21,990 nucleotides of DNA from JANFXS01 sp022791155 (GCA_949743895.1 CATJUX010000100.1:1-21990); one strand, 5' to 3'; numbered from the stretch's first letter, positions 6,784-15,735 are shown. The notes: generated by a model not told the origin, from the letters alone. Program-made: numbers and translations.

Positions 6784-7532
6784 CAAAGTTTGAGGCATTT
6801 TTTGGCAAAAGCAAGTGTTCCAAAACGCCTTTCAATGTTTTCAACGATATATGCTTCCATGATTTCACGCAGTTCATCATTGATCTCTTTGGACACATTG
6901 AAAGCGAATATCTTTTTGCCCTCGTTTGACAAAACGTGATTGATGGCCAAAAACGTTCCTTTCATCACTTGCCTTGAATCCAAAACCTTTTTTCCGCACA
7001 TTTCACAAACAATTCCGCCGCTGAAAGGGCTGAAGAAATATGTTTCAGAAAAATTTTTGCCACAGAGTGAACAAAAATTTGCTGTGCCCATGAGCCCCAT
7101 GAGCTGCATGAACTTGATCTCAAATATGCTCACGGCCAGCAGAACATCAAATTCTGTTTTTTCAAGAACAGTGAGCGCTGTGAGCAGAAGTTTGAGAACT
7201 TCATCACTTTCGCTTCCCTCAAAGTGAGTTTTTTCAACCAGTTCCAAAAGATATGTTCCAAACGCCAGTTTGACAATGTCATTTCTCAAGTTATAGAAGC
7301 TTTCAATGAGTTCGGCCTGGTTTGCCGAATAGAAGCCCTTGCCCTCGTATATGACAAAGCTGCTGTAGCAAAAGGGCTGTGCGCTTGCCATGAGCTTGCT
7401 TTTTTCTTTTTTTGCGCCTCTCATGCCAATGCGGATTTTGCCCTTTTCTTTTGTCAAAACAATCACATTTTTTCCACTTTCGCCAAAGGCATGTTCCCGA
7501 AGAACGATTCCATTGATTTTTTCAACGCTCAT
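6783..7532 (-). CDS. recO: DNA repair protein RecO
   Basis: Recombination mediator that loads RecA and anneals single strands in the RecFOR pathway. The protein (249 residues) starts with an OB-fold segment (INGIVLREHAFGESGKNVIVLTKEKG), continues with a helical domain and carries a C-terminal four-Cys zinc motif (CSLCGK and CEMCGK). The start is set at the ATG at 7532, which has AGGA 9 nt upstream; an in-frame ATG three codons earlier would abut the ribosome binding site. It is the last gene of the minus-strand cluster, 44 nt after era, a conserved adjacency in Firmicutes. It converges with the HIT gene across the double terminator. Confidence 0.95.
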   Translation of the reverse strand: MSVEKINGIVLREHAFGESGKNVIVLTKEKGKIRIGMRGAKKEKSKLMASAQPFCYSSFVIYEGKGFYSANQAELIESFYNLRNDIVKLAFGTYLLELVEKTHFEGSESDEVLKLLLTALTVLEKTEFDVLLAVSIFEIKFMQLMGLMGTANFCSLCGKNFSETYFFSPFSGGIVCEMCGKKVLDSRQVMKGTFLAINHVLSNEGKKIFAFNVSKEINDELREIMEAYIVENIERRFGTLAFAKKCLKL

Positions 7533-7576
7533 ATGACACATTCCTCATATGTTTTCAAGTTATATTCATTAAAAAG

Positions 7577-8485
7577 CTATATTTTTTTGGGATCATATCC
7601 AAAATTTTTCAAAAGAAAGTCGCTGTCGCGCCAGTCTTTTTTGACCTTGACCCAAATTTGAAGGTTTATTTCAGAGGCCAAAAGTGCCGAAATGTCTGCT
7701 CTTGACATTGAGCCAATCTTTTTGAGCATTCCGCCGCCTTTGCCAATTATTATGCCTTTGTGGCTTTCCTTTTCGCAATATATGTTGGCGTCGATGTCAA
7801 CAATGTCTTTCCCTGAACGCTTTTTCATGGATGATATTTCAACGGCGATTCCGTGAGGGATTTCATCTTGAAGCAAACGAAGCGCCTTTTCTCTTATTAT
7901 TTCTGAAGCGATTTGTCTTTCGGGCTGATCTGTCACCATGTCATCGGGATAATAGCGCGGGCCTTTGGGGAGATATTTTTTGATCACATGAAGCAGTGTG
8001 TCTGTGTTTTCTCCGTTTTTTGCCGAAACAGGAACTATCTCTGCAAAATTGAACATTTTTTCATACATGTCCGCAATGGCAATCAGTTTGTTTTTTTCCA
8101 CAGTGTCAATTTTGTTTATGACAAGTATGACAGGTGTTTTTGTGCTTTTGAGACGTTCCATGACATGCAAGTCGCCTTCTGCAATTTTGTCGCACGGTTC
8201 GGCAAGCATGAGCACGGCGTCAACTTCATTGAATGTTGTTTCTGCCGCTTTGACCATATAGCTGCCCAGCTTGTGCTTTGGCTTGTGGATTCCCGGCGTG
8301 TCGATAAACACGGCCTGAAAATCATCGTTTGTGAGTATGGCTTGTATACGGTTGCGCGTTGTTTGTGGCTTGGGCGACACAATGGCAATCTTTTCTCCTA
8401 TAAGGCGGTTCATGAGTGTGGATTTTCCAACATTTGGCCGTCCAACAAGAGAGACAAACCCCGAAAAAAATTCGTTTGCGGTCAA
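7577..8485 (-). CDS. era: GTPase Era
   Basis: Essential GTPase that binds 16S rRNA and helps small-subunit assembly. It shows the G1 motif GRPNVGKST, the G2-region PQTTRN, G3 DTPGIHKP, G4 NKID and G5 SAK, followed by a C-terminal KH domain with IIGKGGGMLKKIG. I propose the TTG at 8485 as start because AGGAG lies 7 nt upstream; the ATG at 8491 would leave only 1 nt, and a still earlier in-frame start at 8521 overlaps the preceding gene. The TTG start gives 302 residues beginning TANEFFSGFVSLVGRP, the usual Era length. It lies 19 nt after the uracil-DNA glycosylase gene. Confidence 0.95.
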   Translation of the reverse strand: MTANEFFSGFVSLVGRPNVGKSTLMNRLIGEKIAIVSPKPQTTRNRIQAILTNDDFQAVFIDTPGIHKPKHKLGSYMVKAAETTFNEVDAVLMLAEPCDKIAEGDLHVMERLKSTKTPVILVINKIDTVEKNKLIAIADMYEKMFNFAEIVPVSAKNGENTDTLLHVIKKYLPKGPRYYPDDMVTDQPERQIASEIIREKALRLLQDEIPHGIAVEISSMKKRSGKDIVDIDANIYCEKESHKGIIIGKGGGMLKKIGSMSRADISALLASEINLQIWVKVKKDWRDSDFLLKNFGYDPKKI

Positions 8486-8504
8486 AATCATTCTCCTTTC
8501 AAAT

Positions 8505-9065
8505 TCAGCAAACTTCGTCAAATTTTATCCTCAAGCTTTTGAAATCTTCCCAAAGAGGGCGCTTTTTGAGCTCATCGCGCAAAACAGCTGATGGATGAAA
8601 TGTGGCCATCATCCAAATCCCTTTGCGCTGTATCCATTGGCCTCTCTCTTTTGTGATCTTAAAATCAGGGTCAATCACTGCCTTTGCCGCGATCCTTCCC
8701 AAACACACTATTATTTTGGGCTTCAGAAGCGCCGTTTGATAGCGCAGAAAGTTTATGCACGCTTTTTGCTCCTCTGGACGTGGATCTCTGTTGTTGGGCG
8801 GGCGGCATTTCACCACATTGGCAACATACACCTCTTCAGGCGAGAACCCGGCCGCCACAAGAACTTTGTCAAAAAGCTGCCCGGCCGGGCCCACAAACGG
8901 CTTGCCCTGCAAATCCTCCTGTTCGCCGGGGCCCTCTCCAATGAACATAATTTGTGCCTGTCTGCTCCCTCTGTCAATCACAACGTTGTGGCGCCTTTGA
9001 CAAAGTTCGCATCTTTGGCATGAATAACACCATTCTTCCAACTGTTGCCAGCTTTTTTCAGCCAT
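8505..9065 (-). CDS. Family 4 (iron-sulfur) uracil-DNA glycosylase
   Basis: Removes uracil from DNA arising by cytosine deamination or dUTP misincorporation. The 186-residue protein has the family-4 active-site motif GEGPGEQED at 43-51, GKPFVGPAG at 54-62 and the second motif FHPSAVLR at 156-163. Four cysteines in the pattern expected for the [4Fe-4S] cluster are visible: C19 and C22 near the N-terminus, then C87 (VKCRPPNNRDP) and C103. The ATG follows AAGGTGAT. It is inserted between cdd and era, where most Firmicutes have nothing. Its placement directly after cytidine deaminase links two pyrimidine/uracil functions, though that may be coincidence. Confidence 0.92.
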   Translation of the reverse strand: MAEKSWQQLEEWCYSCQRCELCQRRHNVVIDRGSRQAQIMFIGEGPGEQEDLQGKPFVGPAGQLFDKVLVAAGFSPEEVYVANVVKCRPPNNRDPRPEEQKACINFLRYQTALLKPKIIVCLGRIAAKAVIDPDFKITKERGQWIQRKGIWMMATFHPSAVLRDELKKRPLWEDFKSLRIKFDEVC

Positions 9066-9077
9066 GTCATCACCTTT

Positions 9078-9461
9078 TCATTGCAAATTGAATGAGTTTG
9101 GCAAAAGCTCATCGGTTCCAAACTCTCTCACATTGCCGTTTTTATCCTCAAGTATATAAGTGCCGTTTTTCATGAATTCAGCCAAAACCTGACGGCAAAT
9201 GCCGCAGGGGAATGTCAAATCTTCTGCCGATGAAACAATGGCAATTTTCACAAGCTTGCGCTCGCCTTCAGAAACGGCTTTGAAAACGGCCGTTCTTTCT
9301 GCACAATTTGTGGCGCCAAAGGAGGCGTTTTCTATGTTGCAGCCTGTGTATACATTTCCGCTTTGGCCCAAAACCGCCGCTCCAACTTTGAATTTGGAAT
9401 AGGGCGCATATGAGTTTTCCATGGCCTTTTTGGCAAGCTCAATCAGTTTTTTGTTGTCCAT
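9078..9461 (-). CDS. cdd: Cytidine deaminase
   Basis: Deaminates cytidine and deoxycytidine to uridine and deoxyuridine in pyrimidine salvage. The 127-residue sequence has the substrate segment GCNIENASFG (N42, E44), the zinc/catalytic CAER at 53-56 (C53 ligand, E55 proton shuttle) and PCGICRQ at 85-91 (C86 and C89 ligands). This is the homotetrameric small-type enzyme. The ATG follows GGAG at 7 nt, a site formed by the last codons of the DUF3048 gene, so the genes are closely coupled. It holds its canonical place upstream of era, but the usual upstream neighbour dgkA is missing. Confidence 0.96.
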   Translation of the reverse strand: MDNKKLIELAKKAMENSYAPYSKFKVGAAVLGQSGNVYTGCNIENASFGATNCAERTAVFKAVSEGERKLVKIAIVSSAEDLTFPCGICRQVLAEFMKNGTYILEDKNGNVREFGTDELLPNSFNLQ

Positions 9462-9465
9462 AAAA

Positions 9466-10560
9466 TCACTCCATTGTATATTCAGCGTTTTTGGGGAAAA
9501 CGCATATCCATGTTTTTCCGGCGTTCAGTTTCAGCTCGTTCCCTTTTTCATCAAACCATTTTGTTGGAGAGTCATAGCTCTTTTTCTCCCATGTGATGTC
9601 TCTTGCTTTGCCGTTTGTGACAAATGTGCCTGTTCCGCTTCCAACAATTTCAACCTCGCGCCTTCCCGCGTTGTCGCCTGGTATGATCCACATGTCCGCC
9701 TTTTGTATGATTATGTTTTTGACTTTGAGCTGGTTGCCTGTGGCGTCGTCAATTTGGGGCTGGCCGCTTTGGATCCTTCCATAAAGCCGTGTGTTTTCGT
9801 CATACACAAATTCACTCACTTGATAAGATGAATAGGGAAGCTTGACATTGCGCGCTTCGGCGGCGCTGCCTGTCAGCTCTGTTTCCAGTTCATAGAATGA
9901 AAACATGGGCGAATATTCGCTTGAAAAGTTTTGGGAAAAATTTTTGTCCCCGGCTTCTTTTTTGAGGCTTTCGGCATCTGTATATGAGCTGTGTTCATAC
10001 ATGCCCGGCGTGTTGAGCCGCGTTTGATCGCGCCAAAAAGCGCCGCTTGTCATGCCGTCAATGTTGTTCAAACCTCGGTTTCTGACAGCGGCATAGCCCG
10101 TTTCACTTCCGCCGTGGTGAACAAATATGGCGTTGTTGTCCAGTGCGAAATATGTAAAATAGTCGCGGGCGCTTCTCACAGGGCCAATTTTTTCGGCATC
10201 AAAATTTTGAAAAATTGCAACAATTCTTGTGATTTCACCCTCAGCCAAAACTTCATAATATAAATCGGCCTGTTCTATTCCGCTTTGAGGAAGCGCCTTG
10301 TGCAGATTGTTTATCACAACGGCATATGGCCTCAGCTTGGAAGTTTCGGCCTCGACATATTCTCCTGTCAGCACGCTTTTTTCCATTCCCTCATGTGGAT
10401 CTTTTTCTTCTTTTTTTTCAATTTCTTCTTTCTTTTCTTCTTTGTTTTCGTTTTGCACGTTTGTCTGGCTGGTGTCGGGGGTGTTTTCAGCCTCCTTCTT
10501 TTTGCAGCCTGAAAGCGAAGCAACAGCAAAACAAACCAAAACAATGAACAATCTTTTCAT
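9466..10560 (-). CDS. DUF3048 (YerB-like) lipoprotein
   Basis: A 364-residue predicted lipoprotein: a short positively charged start, hydrophobic segment and lipobox LSGC with Cys19. A low-complexity Glu/Lys-rich tether follows at roughly 25-55. The body begins near LRPYAVVINN and contains the DUF3048 hallmarks GIEQADLYYEVLAEGEITRIVAIF, IGPVRSARDYF and VHHGGSETGY, with a second domain near the C-terminus (WIIPGDNAG...GTFVTNGKARDITW). The biochemical role is not established; family members are anchored outside the membrane. Here it occupies the slot normally taken by dgkA between ybeY and cdd. It starts 17 nt after ybeY and ends 4 nt before cdd. Confidence 0.9.
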   Translation of the reverse strand: MKRLFIVLVCFAVASLSGCKKKEAENTPDTSQTNVQNENKEEKKEEIEKKEEKDPHEGMEKSVLTGEYVEAETSKLRPYAVVINNLHKALPQSGIEQADLYYEVLAEGEITRIVAIFQNFDAEKIGPVRSARDYFTYFALDNNAIFVHHGGSETGYAAVRNRGLNNIDGMTSGAFWRDQTRLNTPGMYEHSSYTDAESLKKEAGDKNFSQNFSSEYSPMFSFYELETELTGSAAEARNVKLPYSSYQVSEFVYDENTRLYGRIQSGQPQIDDATGNQLKVKNIIIQKADMWIIPGDNAGRREVEIVGSGTGTFVTNGKARDITWEKKSYDSPTKWFDEKGNELKLNAGKTWICVFPKNAEYTME

Positions 10561-10576
10561 GGCTCACCTCATAAAT

Positions 10577-11050
10577 TCATCTGCCAATTCCCAACATGTC
10601 AAGTATTTCTTCCTGCTTGGAAAACATGATTTTTTCTTCCTCAGCCGTTTCATGGTCATAACCCAAAAGATGAAGCATGCTGTGCGCTGTCAGAAACGAC
10701 AGCTCGCGCGTGAGGCTGTGGCCATATTCCTGTGCTTGCTCCTCGGCTCTTTTGAGATATATTATAATGTCTCCCAAAATCACTTCGCCGTTCTCGTTTT
10801 TGGCGGCGCATTCTTCATCACCAGTGCCAAATGAAATTTGGGGGAAGCTCAAAACATCCGTTTCATTGTCAATGCCTCGATAGCGCCTGTTTATGTCTCT
10901 CATTTCGCCGCCCTCCACAAGAGACAAACTTATTTCGCATTCGTTTTCATATTTCTCAAACTCAAGGCATTGGGCCGCTGTTTTTTGAAAAAGTTCTTCA
11001 AACTCCGGTTTCAATTCTGTTTTGGTTCTGTTGTCAATGAGCAGTGTCAT
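10577..11050 (-). CDS. ybeY: Endoribonuclease YbeY (rRNA maturation factor)
   Basis: Zinc-dependent endoribonuclease needed for 16S rRNA 3'-end processing and ribosome quality control. The metal-binding motif HSMLHLLGYDH is at 123-133 (H123, H127, H133), with the conserved segment MRDINRRYRGIDNETDVLSFP upstream. The ATG at 11050 is chosen because AGGAGG lies 6 nt before it and it overlaps the pgpH stop by 4 nt (ATGA). An earlier in-frame start at 11068 adds six residues lying inside the ribosome binding site. The protein is 157 residues, normal for the family, and in its conserved position after pgpH. Confidence 0.95.
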   Translation of the reverse strand: MTLLIDNRTKTELKPEFEELFQKTAAQCLEFEKYENECEISLSLVEGGEMRDINRRYRGIDNETDVLSFPQISFGTGDEECAAKNENGEVILGDIIIYLKRAEEQAQEYGHSLTRELSFLTAHSMLHLLGYDHETAEEEKIMFSKQEEILDMLGIGR

Positions 11051-13221
11051 TTTGAGCCTCCTTTGCATTCAAGCGCCTTTTTCTCCTGACGTTTTCTTTC
11101 TTTTTCAATTTCTTCTTCTTTTGGATATGCAACTCTTTCGTGATACATGCCGTTGAACACTTTCAAAAATGATTTTTTGATGCTTTCAAGCTCCTTGAGG
11201 TCGAGTCGGCAGTCGTTGAGCTGCCCGTCATTGAGCTTGTCCTTTATGAGCGTGTCTATGATTTTTTCAATGTCCTCGGCATTCCCGCCGGAAGAAACCT
11301 TGCTTCTCACAGCGGCCTCCACAGTGTCGGCAAGCATCACAATTGCCGATTCTTTGAACTGCGGAATTGGCCCGGGATAGCGGAAGTCCTCCTCCTTTGT
11401 TTCGACGTTTGTTTTTTCCTTTGCCGATTTCATATAAAAATATTTGACAAGCGTTGTTCCGTGGTGCTGGCAAATCATGTCTGTCACAACATTTGGAAGT
11501 TTGTTTTTTTTGGCCATTTCAATTCCGTCAGACACATGTTGTATAATCATTTTGGCGCTTATATATGCATCCAGGCGGTCATGTATGTTTTCGCCAAACT
11601 GGTTCTCGCTGAAATACATTGGGTTTTTCAATTTCCCTATATCGTGATAATATGCGCCAACGCGCGCAAGCCCGCCGTCACAGAATATGTCATATGCCGC
11701 TGTTTCAGCCAGGTTGGCCACAACAAGACAATGGTGATATGTTCCAGGGGTTTCAAGCATAAGCCTTTTTATGAGTTCGTTGTTGGGGTTTGCAAGCTCA
11801 AGGAGCCTATATTTTGTGTTGACACCAAACACGCCTTCCCAAATTGGCATGCTCCCTATGACTGCCACAACTGTGAAAAACCCAATGGCCCCGGCCCACA
11901 GCCCCTCTTTCATGAAATCGGGCCCAAATTCTTTGTGGAAAAAAAGCCCAACGGCGATGTATGAAGCCATTTGAACGGCCCCAAGAGCGGCGGCAACAAT
12001 GAGAATTCTTGAGCGCTTGCTTGTGTATTGTATTATAAGCGCGCCAAGGCTTCCGGCCAAAAGACAATATATGAGGAAATCGGTTCCGCCGTTATATATG
12101 AACAGCGCCGGAAGTGAAGCGAATATGTTCAGTATGACGGCTGTTTTGGGCCTTGACATGAGCGAAACAAGCATTGCAAAAAGCGCAACAGGAATGAAAT
12201 AGAAGTTGCTTAAATCGGCCATTATGCGTATGACAGCCACTGAAAGCATATAGATGGTGAATATTATCACAGTTTCTTTTCTGTTTGAAAGAAGTTTTTG
12301 CTGCTGTGTTGACATATAAAAATATACAGTTATGAAGCCTATGAACACAATGCCTATGCTGCCAACAAAGGGGATCATGCTGCCTGTGTAGCTTTTGTTG
12401 ATGAGCCCAAGCTCGGTCAAGATTGAAAAAGCTTCTTCTGTCACAATTTCGCCCTCGTCAACAATTTTTTGGTTTTTGCGGACAATGACCGGTTGAACCT
12501 CGTCATATTTTTTTGTGCGGGCATCTTCCATTGCTTCTTCGTCAATGACAAGATTTGGCTTCAAAACAGCGTGGCATATGTCTTTGCCAAACTCTTTCAG
12601 GCTTTCCTGCCAAAGCGCTTCGTCAATTATGGCGTCGGACTGTTCTTCTGTTTTTTCAATTGTTTCTTCTGTGATTTTTTGATCAAAGCCATATGAAACG
12701 GCTTTTTTGACGTCGTTTTTGAACTGCTCGCGGCCGGCTTGTGTGAGCTCAAAATAGTCCTTTGCGGTTTCGGCATTCACTGCAATGGGAATGTTGAGCG
12801 CAAATTCAAGGTTGAAATCTATATATTCATTGGCATTTGGCGCTGTTTCGGCAGCGTTTTCGAGGGCATGTTTTTCGGCCGCCTCTTTGGCCTTTGCAAA
12901 AGCATTGTCAAGGGCGCTGTCAAGAGAGGTGAAAAATGTGTCAATTTCAGCCATTGCCGCTTCCTCAACAGCAGCGTCAAGTTTGTATAGATCGCCCACT
13001 TCCTCAACGGCTTTTTCACGAAGTTTCAATGTTGCCACAGTGTTTTCAATGTCTCTTGTGGCGATATATCTTTTCCCGGCGATGTCGCCAACTTCAAGAA
13101 TTTCTGCGTCTGATATATATGAACCTGTTATTATGGCAATCACTGTCAAGGCAAACGCTGTCAAAAGCATCAGTGGATACATGAGTGAGCCGTGGTTCAG
13201 TTTTTTTATAAATTTTTTCAA
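11047..13221 (-). CDS. pgpH: PgpH/YqfF-type 7TM-HD domain cyclic-di-AMP phosphodiesterase
   Basis: Membrane enzyme expected to hydrolyse the second messenger c-di-AMP. Order of parts: a short cytoplasmic start, one N-terminal membrane helix (MYPLMLLTAFALTVIAIITG), a large extracellular 7TMR-HDED domain of about 270 residues, a bundle of hydrophobic helices, then a cytoplasmic HD domain with HDIG at about 526-529 and QHHGTT downstream, and a charged tail. I propose the TTG at 13221, placed 4 nt after the phoH stop with GGAAG 7 nt upstream, giving 724 residues. The longer in-frame start at 13308 would overlap phoH by 83 nt. It sits between phoH and ybeY as in other Firmicutes. Confidence 0.93.
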   Translation of the reverse strand: MKKFIKKLNHGSLMYPLMLLTAFALTVIAIITGSYISDAEILEVGDIAGKRYIATRDIENTVATLKLREKAVEEVGDLYKLDAAVEEAAMAEIDTFFTSLDSALDNAFAKAKEAAEKHALENAAETAPNANEYIDFNLEFALNIPIAVNAETAKDYFELTQAGREQFKNDVKKAVSYGFDQKITEETIEKTEEQSDAIIDEALWQESLKEFGKDICHAVLKPNLVIDEEAMEDARTKKYDEVQPVIVRKNQKIVDEGEIVTEEAFSILTELGLINKSYTGSMIPFVGSIGIVFIGFITVYFYMSTQQQKLLSNRKETVIIFTIYMLSVAVIRIMADLSNFYFIPVALFAMLVSLMSRPKTAVILNIFASLPALFIYNGGTDFLIYCLLAGSLGALIIQYTSKRSRILIVAAALGAVQMASYIAVGLFFHKEFGPDFMKEGLWAGAIGFFTVVAVIGSMPIWEGVFGVNTKYRLLELANPNNELIKRLMLETPGTYHHCLVVANLAETAAYDIFCDGGLARVGAYYHDIGKLKNPMYFSENQFGENIHDRLDAYISAKMIIQHVSDGIEMAKKNKLPNVVTDMICQHHGTTLVKYFYMKSAKEKTNVETKEEDFRYPGPIPQFKESAIVMLADTVEAAVRSKVSSGGNAEDIEKIIDTLIKDKLNDGQLNDCRLDLKELESIKKSFLKVFNGMYHERVAYPKEEEIEKERKRQEKKALECKGGSK

Positions 13222-13225
13222 ATTA

Positions 13226-14242
13226 TCACTTCCGTTTTCCTCTGATAAAAACTTTGCGCGCCACTTTGCTTTCCTTCCTTTTTTCTTTGCGCAATTCAGC
13301 CTTTTCATATGCCGCGATTATTTTTTGCACAAGGGGGTGACGCACAACGTCTTTGTTTGTGAGTGTGATCATTGATATTCCTTCAATGTTGTTCAATATT
13401 TTTGTGGCTTCAAAAAGCCCGCTTTTTTTGCCTTCGGCCAAATCTATTTGAGTTATGTCGCCTGTGACAACTGCTTTTGAGCCATAGCCAATTCGCGTCA
13501 GGAACATTTTCATTTGTTCTGGCGTTGTGTTTTGGGCTTCATCAAGCACAATGAATGCGTTGTCAAGCGTGCGCCCCCTCATATATGCCAAAGGCGCAAC
13601 TTCGATGAGGCCCTTTTCCATGTTTGATTGAAATTTTTCGGCGCCCATGATCTCATAGAGCGCGTCATAGAGCGGCCTCAAATATGGATCAACTTTCTGC
13701 TGAAGATCCCCGGGCAAAAAGCCCAGTTTTTCACCGGCCTCAATGGCGGGGCGGGTGAGTATTATGCGCCCAACGTCATTGTTTTTGAACGCTGTTATCG
13801 CCATGGCCATGGCAAGATATGTTTTCCCGGTTCCGGCCGGGCCAATGCCAAAAACGATTGTGTTGTTTCTGATCATATCGACATATGTTTTTTGCCCCAG
13901 TGTTTTTGGCTTGACGGGCTTGCCTGAAGTTGTGAGGCAAATGACGTCGTCATATATCCTCCCAACAGAGTTTATGCTTCCCTCTGATGACATGTCAATG
14001 AGATATTGCAGGTTTTGTTCTGTCACGTTTCCGTTTTTGGCTGCTGTTTCAATGAGCCCGTTCATAACTTTCAATGCTTTTTCAGTGTTTTTTGGGCTTC
14101 CAGAAATTTTGACAGCGTCGCCCCTGTTGACAACGTTCACGCCAAAAGCCTTTTCAATTTTTTTGATGTTGACGTCATATTGGCCAAAGACAATTGGAAT
14201 GATGCTGTTGTCAATTGCCACTGTTTTCTCCGTTTGTTCCAT
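13226..14242 (-). CDS. phoH: PhoH family ATPase
   Basis: Cytoplasmic P-loop ATPase related to superfamily 1 helicases; its precise role is unsettled but the gene almost always neighbours ybeY and pgpH, suggesting RNA metabolism. It has an N-terminal KH-like segment (FGQYDVNIKKIEKAFGVNV), Walker A GPAGTGKT at 134-141, TRPAIEAGEKLGFLPG downstream, Walker B VLDEAQN at 232-238 and VTGD-TQIDL further on, with a very basic C-terminus. The ATG at 14242 gives 338 residues starting EQTEKTVAI, as in relatives. A GTG at 14221 has the better ribosome binding site (GGAG at 6 nt) and is a real alternative. It overlaps the end of yqfD either way. Confidence 0.95.
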   Translation of the reverse strand: MEQTEKTVAIDNSIIPIVFGQYDVNIKKIEKAFGVNVVNRGDAVKISGSPKNTEKALKVMNGLIETAAKNGNVTEQNLQYLIDMSSEGSINSVGRIYDDVICLTTSGKPVKPKTLGQKTYVDMIRNNTIVFGIGPAGTGKTYLAMAMAITAFKNNDVGRIILTRPAIEAGEKLGFLPGDLQQKVDPYLRPLYDALYEIMGAEKFQSNMEKGLIEVAPLAYMRGRTLDNAFIVLDEAQNTTPEQMKMFLTRIGYGSKAVVTGDITQIDLAEGKKSGLFEATKILNNIEGISMITLTNKDVVRHPLVQKIIAAYEKAELRKEKRKESKVARKVFIRGKRK

Positions 14243-15452
14243 TTGAAATGTCTTCACTCCCCAAGTTTTCCAAAGGCGATTCAACTCCAATCAGCTCTGA
14301 AACTGTGAGCTTGATGACAGCTTTCAGTTTTCCTTCTGAGCTGATGAAGTCAACGTCATCTTTTTGTATAATTCCGCCGTTGAATATAATTTCTTCTTTA
14401 ACCTTGTTTATTTCCTCAAAAATCATGTTTTTAGCTTCGTCTTCCGTTCTTTCCAATTCCTCCTCATAAAATTCGGTATATTCCACTGTTTCTATTTTCA
14501 AAGGCACCACATAGTCGCCTATTTTGAGCTCTTTTGTTTTTTTGTCTGTTGCTTCAAATTTTTCCAAATCAATTTTTGTTTTGATTCCGTCTATTATATA
14601 ATCTCCGGCCACAATGCAGCTGTTTTTCTTTTTGTTTGACGTGTATGTTTTTTTTGTGAATGTCAAGGGGATTTCGCGCTCAAACTCAAAAATGCTTCTT
14701 CCATATATCTCCGCACTGCTTCTGACAAATTTTTCGCCAACTTCCAGTTCGCCGTCTTTCATGACAAGTTTTCCTGTGACAAGAATGTCGCCTTTTTCAA
14801 CAACGTCGCCTGCTTTGACCATTGCAGTGCCCGATGAAACAGAAATGCTTTCGATGACACAGTTTTTGGCGGCGGTGATGTTGCTTGGCGATTCTCTGTC
14901 TTCAATTGCTGTTTCCGGAATTCGCTCAACAACGGTGACTGTGGCCTTTGTGCCCTCGGTTGTGATTGCAACCCACGAAACTTCTTCAAAATTTATGAGT
15001 ATTTTTTTTGTTATTTCTTCTATGTTGGCTTTGCTTTTGAGCCGGCCCGGACAAAGCCCCTCTTCGGCACAAAACATGAGTATGCTGTCTTTGGATATGC
15101 GGTCATTCCCCTTGACCTCAACAGTCCATATGAAAGAGGACATTATGTATAAAAGCCCTATGAATATGATTGCGCCCGCGCTGTAGACCTTTCGCCGCCG
15201 GCTTTTGTCCATTATGAATGGCAGGCCCCTTTTTTCTAATATTTTATAGCGGCAGCGTGTTTTTTTTGAGCATTCACGAAGGTTTTTGAAGCCCTCAAGG
15301 CTCACACTCATTATAACCGCTGTTCCGTCATGGCGCAAATCCCATATATACACGCCGCGAAGCGCGGCCAAATTGACAAATCTTTCCACGGAAAAACCTG
15401 ACACTCTTATAATAACATATCCCCTTAAATAATTCCACAACGTTAGAAACAT
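14211..15452 (-). CDS. yqfD: Sporulation protein YqfD
   Basis: Conserved sporulation membrane protein, expressed in the mother cell in Bacillus, of unknown biochemical role. The 413-residue sequence has an N-terminal cytoplasmic part (FVNLAALRGVYIWDLRH), a basic patch at 84-88 (SRRRK), a single membrane helix at about 89-109, then a long extracytoplasmic region whose start (WTVEVKGNDRISKDSI) resembles a POTRA/FtsQ-type fold. The C-terminal tail (NGTNGENSGN) is Asn/Gly-rich. The ATG lies 6 nt after GGGAGG. It is 13 nt downstream of yqfC, its universal partner, supporting an endospore-forming or recently asporogenous lineage. Confidence 0.92.
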   Translation of the reverse strand: MFLTLWNYLRGYVIIRVSGFSVERFVNLAALRGVYIWDLRHDGTAVIMSVSLEGFKNLRECSKKTRCRYKILEKRGLPFIMDKSRRRKVYSAGAIIFIGLLYIMSSFIWTVEVKGNDRISKDSILMFCAEEGLCPGRLKSKANIEEITKKILINFEEVSWVAITTEGTKATVTVVERIPETAIEDRESPSNITAAKNCVIESISVSSGTAMVKAGDVVEKGDILVTGKLVMKDGELEVGEKFVRSSAEIYGRSIFEFEREIPLTFTKKTYTSNKKKNSCIVAGDYIIDGIKTKIDLEKFEATDKKTKELKIGDYVVPLKIETVEYTEFYEEELERTEDEAKNMIFEEINKVKEEIIFNGGIIQKDDVDFISSEGKLKAVIKLTVSELIGVESPLENLGSEDISNGTNGENSGN

Positions 15453-15465
15453 ATTATTCCTCCCG

Positions 15466-15735
15466 TCAATTTATATATTCAATAGATGTGAATGTTCCCA
15501 TGAGTGTTATGCTTTCAGGGAGTATGCTTTTCAAAAAAAGGCCGCGCCCCTCAATTTTGACAACACCAATTCCTGTGCTTATGCGCACTGTTTCATCGCC
15601 ATATTCAATTATTCCCTTATAATTTTCAATGAACAGTTCTTCACGCCCCAATATTGTCATGAGCGGAAGGTTCAAAACGGTTTCTTTTGGAAGCTCCATG
15701 GCCTCGGCAAAAGTTCTTTTAATGCTTCTTTTCAA
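15466..15735 (-). CDS. yqfC: Sporulation protein YqfC (YabP/YqfC family)
   Basis: A small (89-residue) protein of the YabP/YqfC family, a beta-rich fold, known in Bacillus as a mother-cell sporulation gene. Family features visible are LPKETVLNLPLMTILGREELFIENYKGI in the first half and the glycine/strand pattern GVVKIEGRGLFLK in the second. The start codon is TTG at 15735, with GAGGGGG 7 nt upstream; no in-frame ATG is better placed. It heads the ten-gene minus-strand cluster. A weak mother-cell-type -10 (CATATTAT, complement of 15807-15814) lies upstream but its -35 is poor. Confidence 0.88.
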   Translation of the reverse strand: MKRSIKRTFAEAMELPKETVLNLPLMTILGREELFIENYKGIIEYGDETVRISTGIGVVKIEGRGLFLKSILPESITLMGTFTSIEYIN

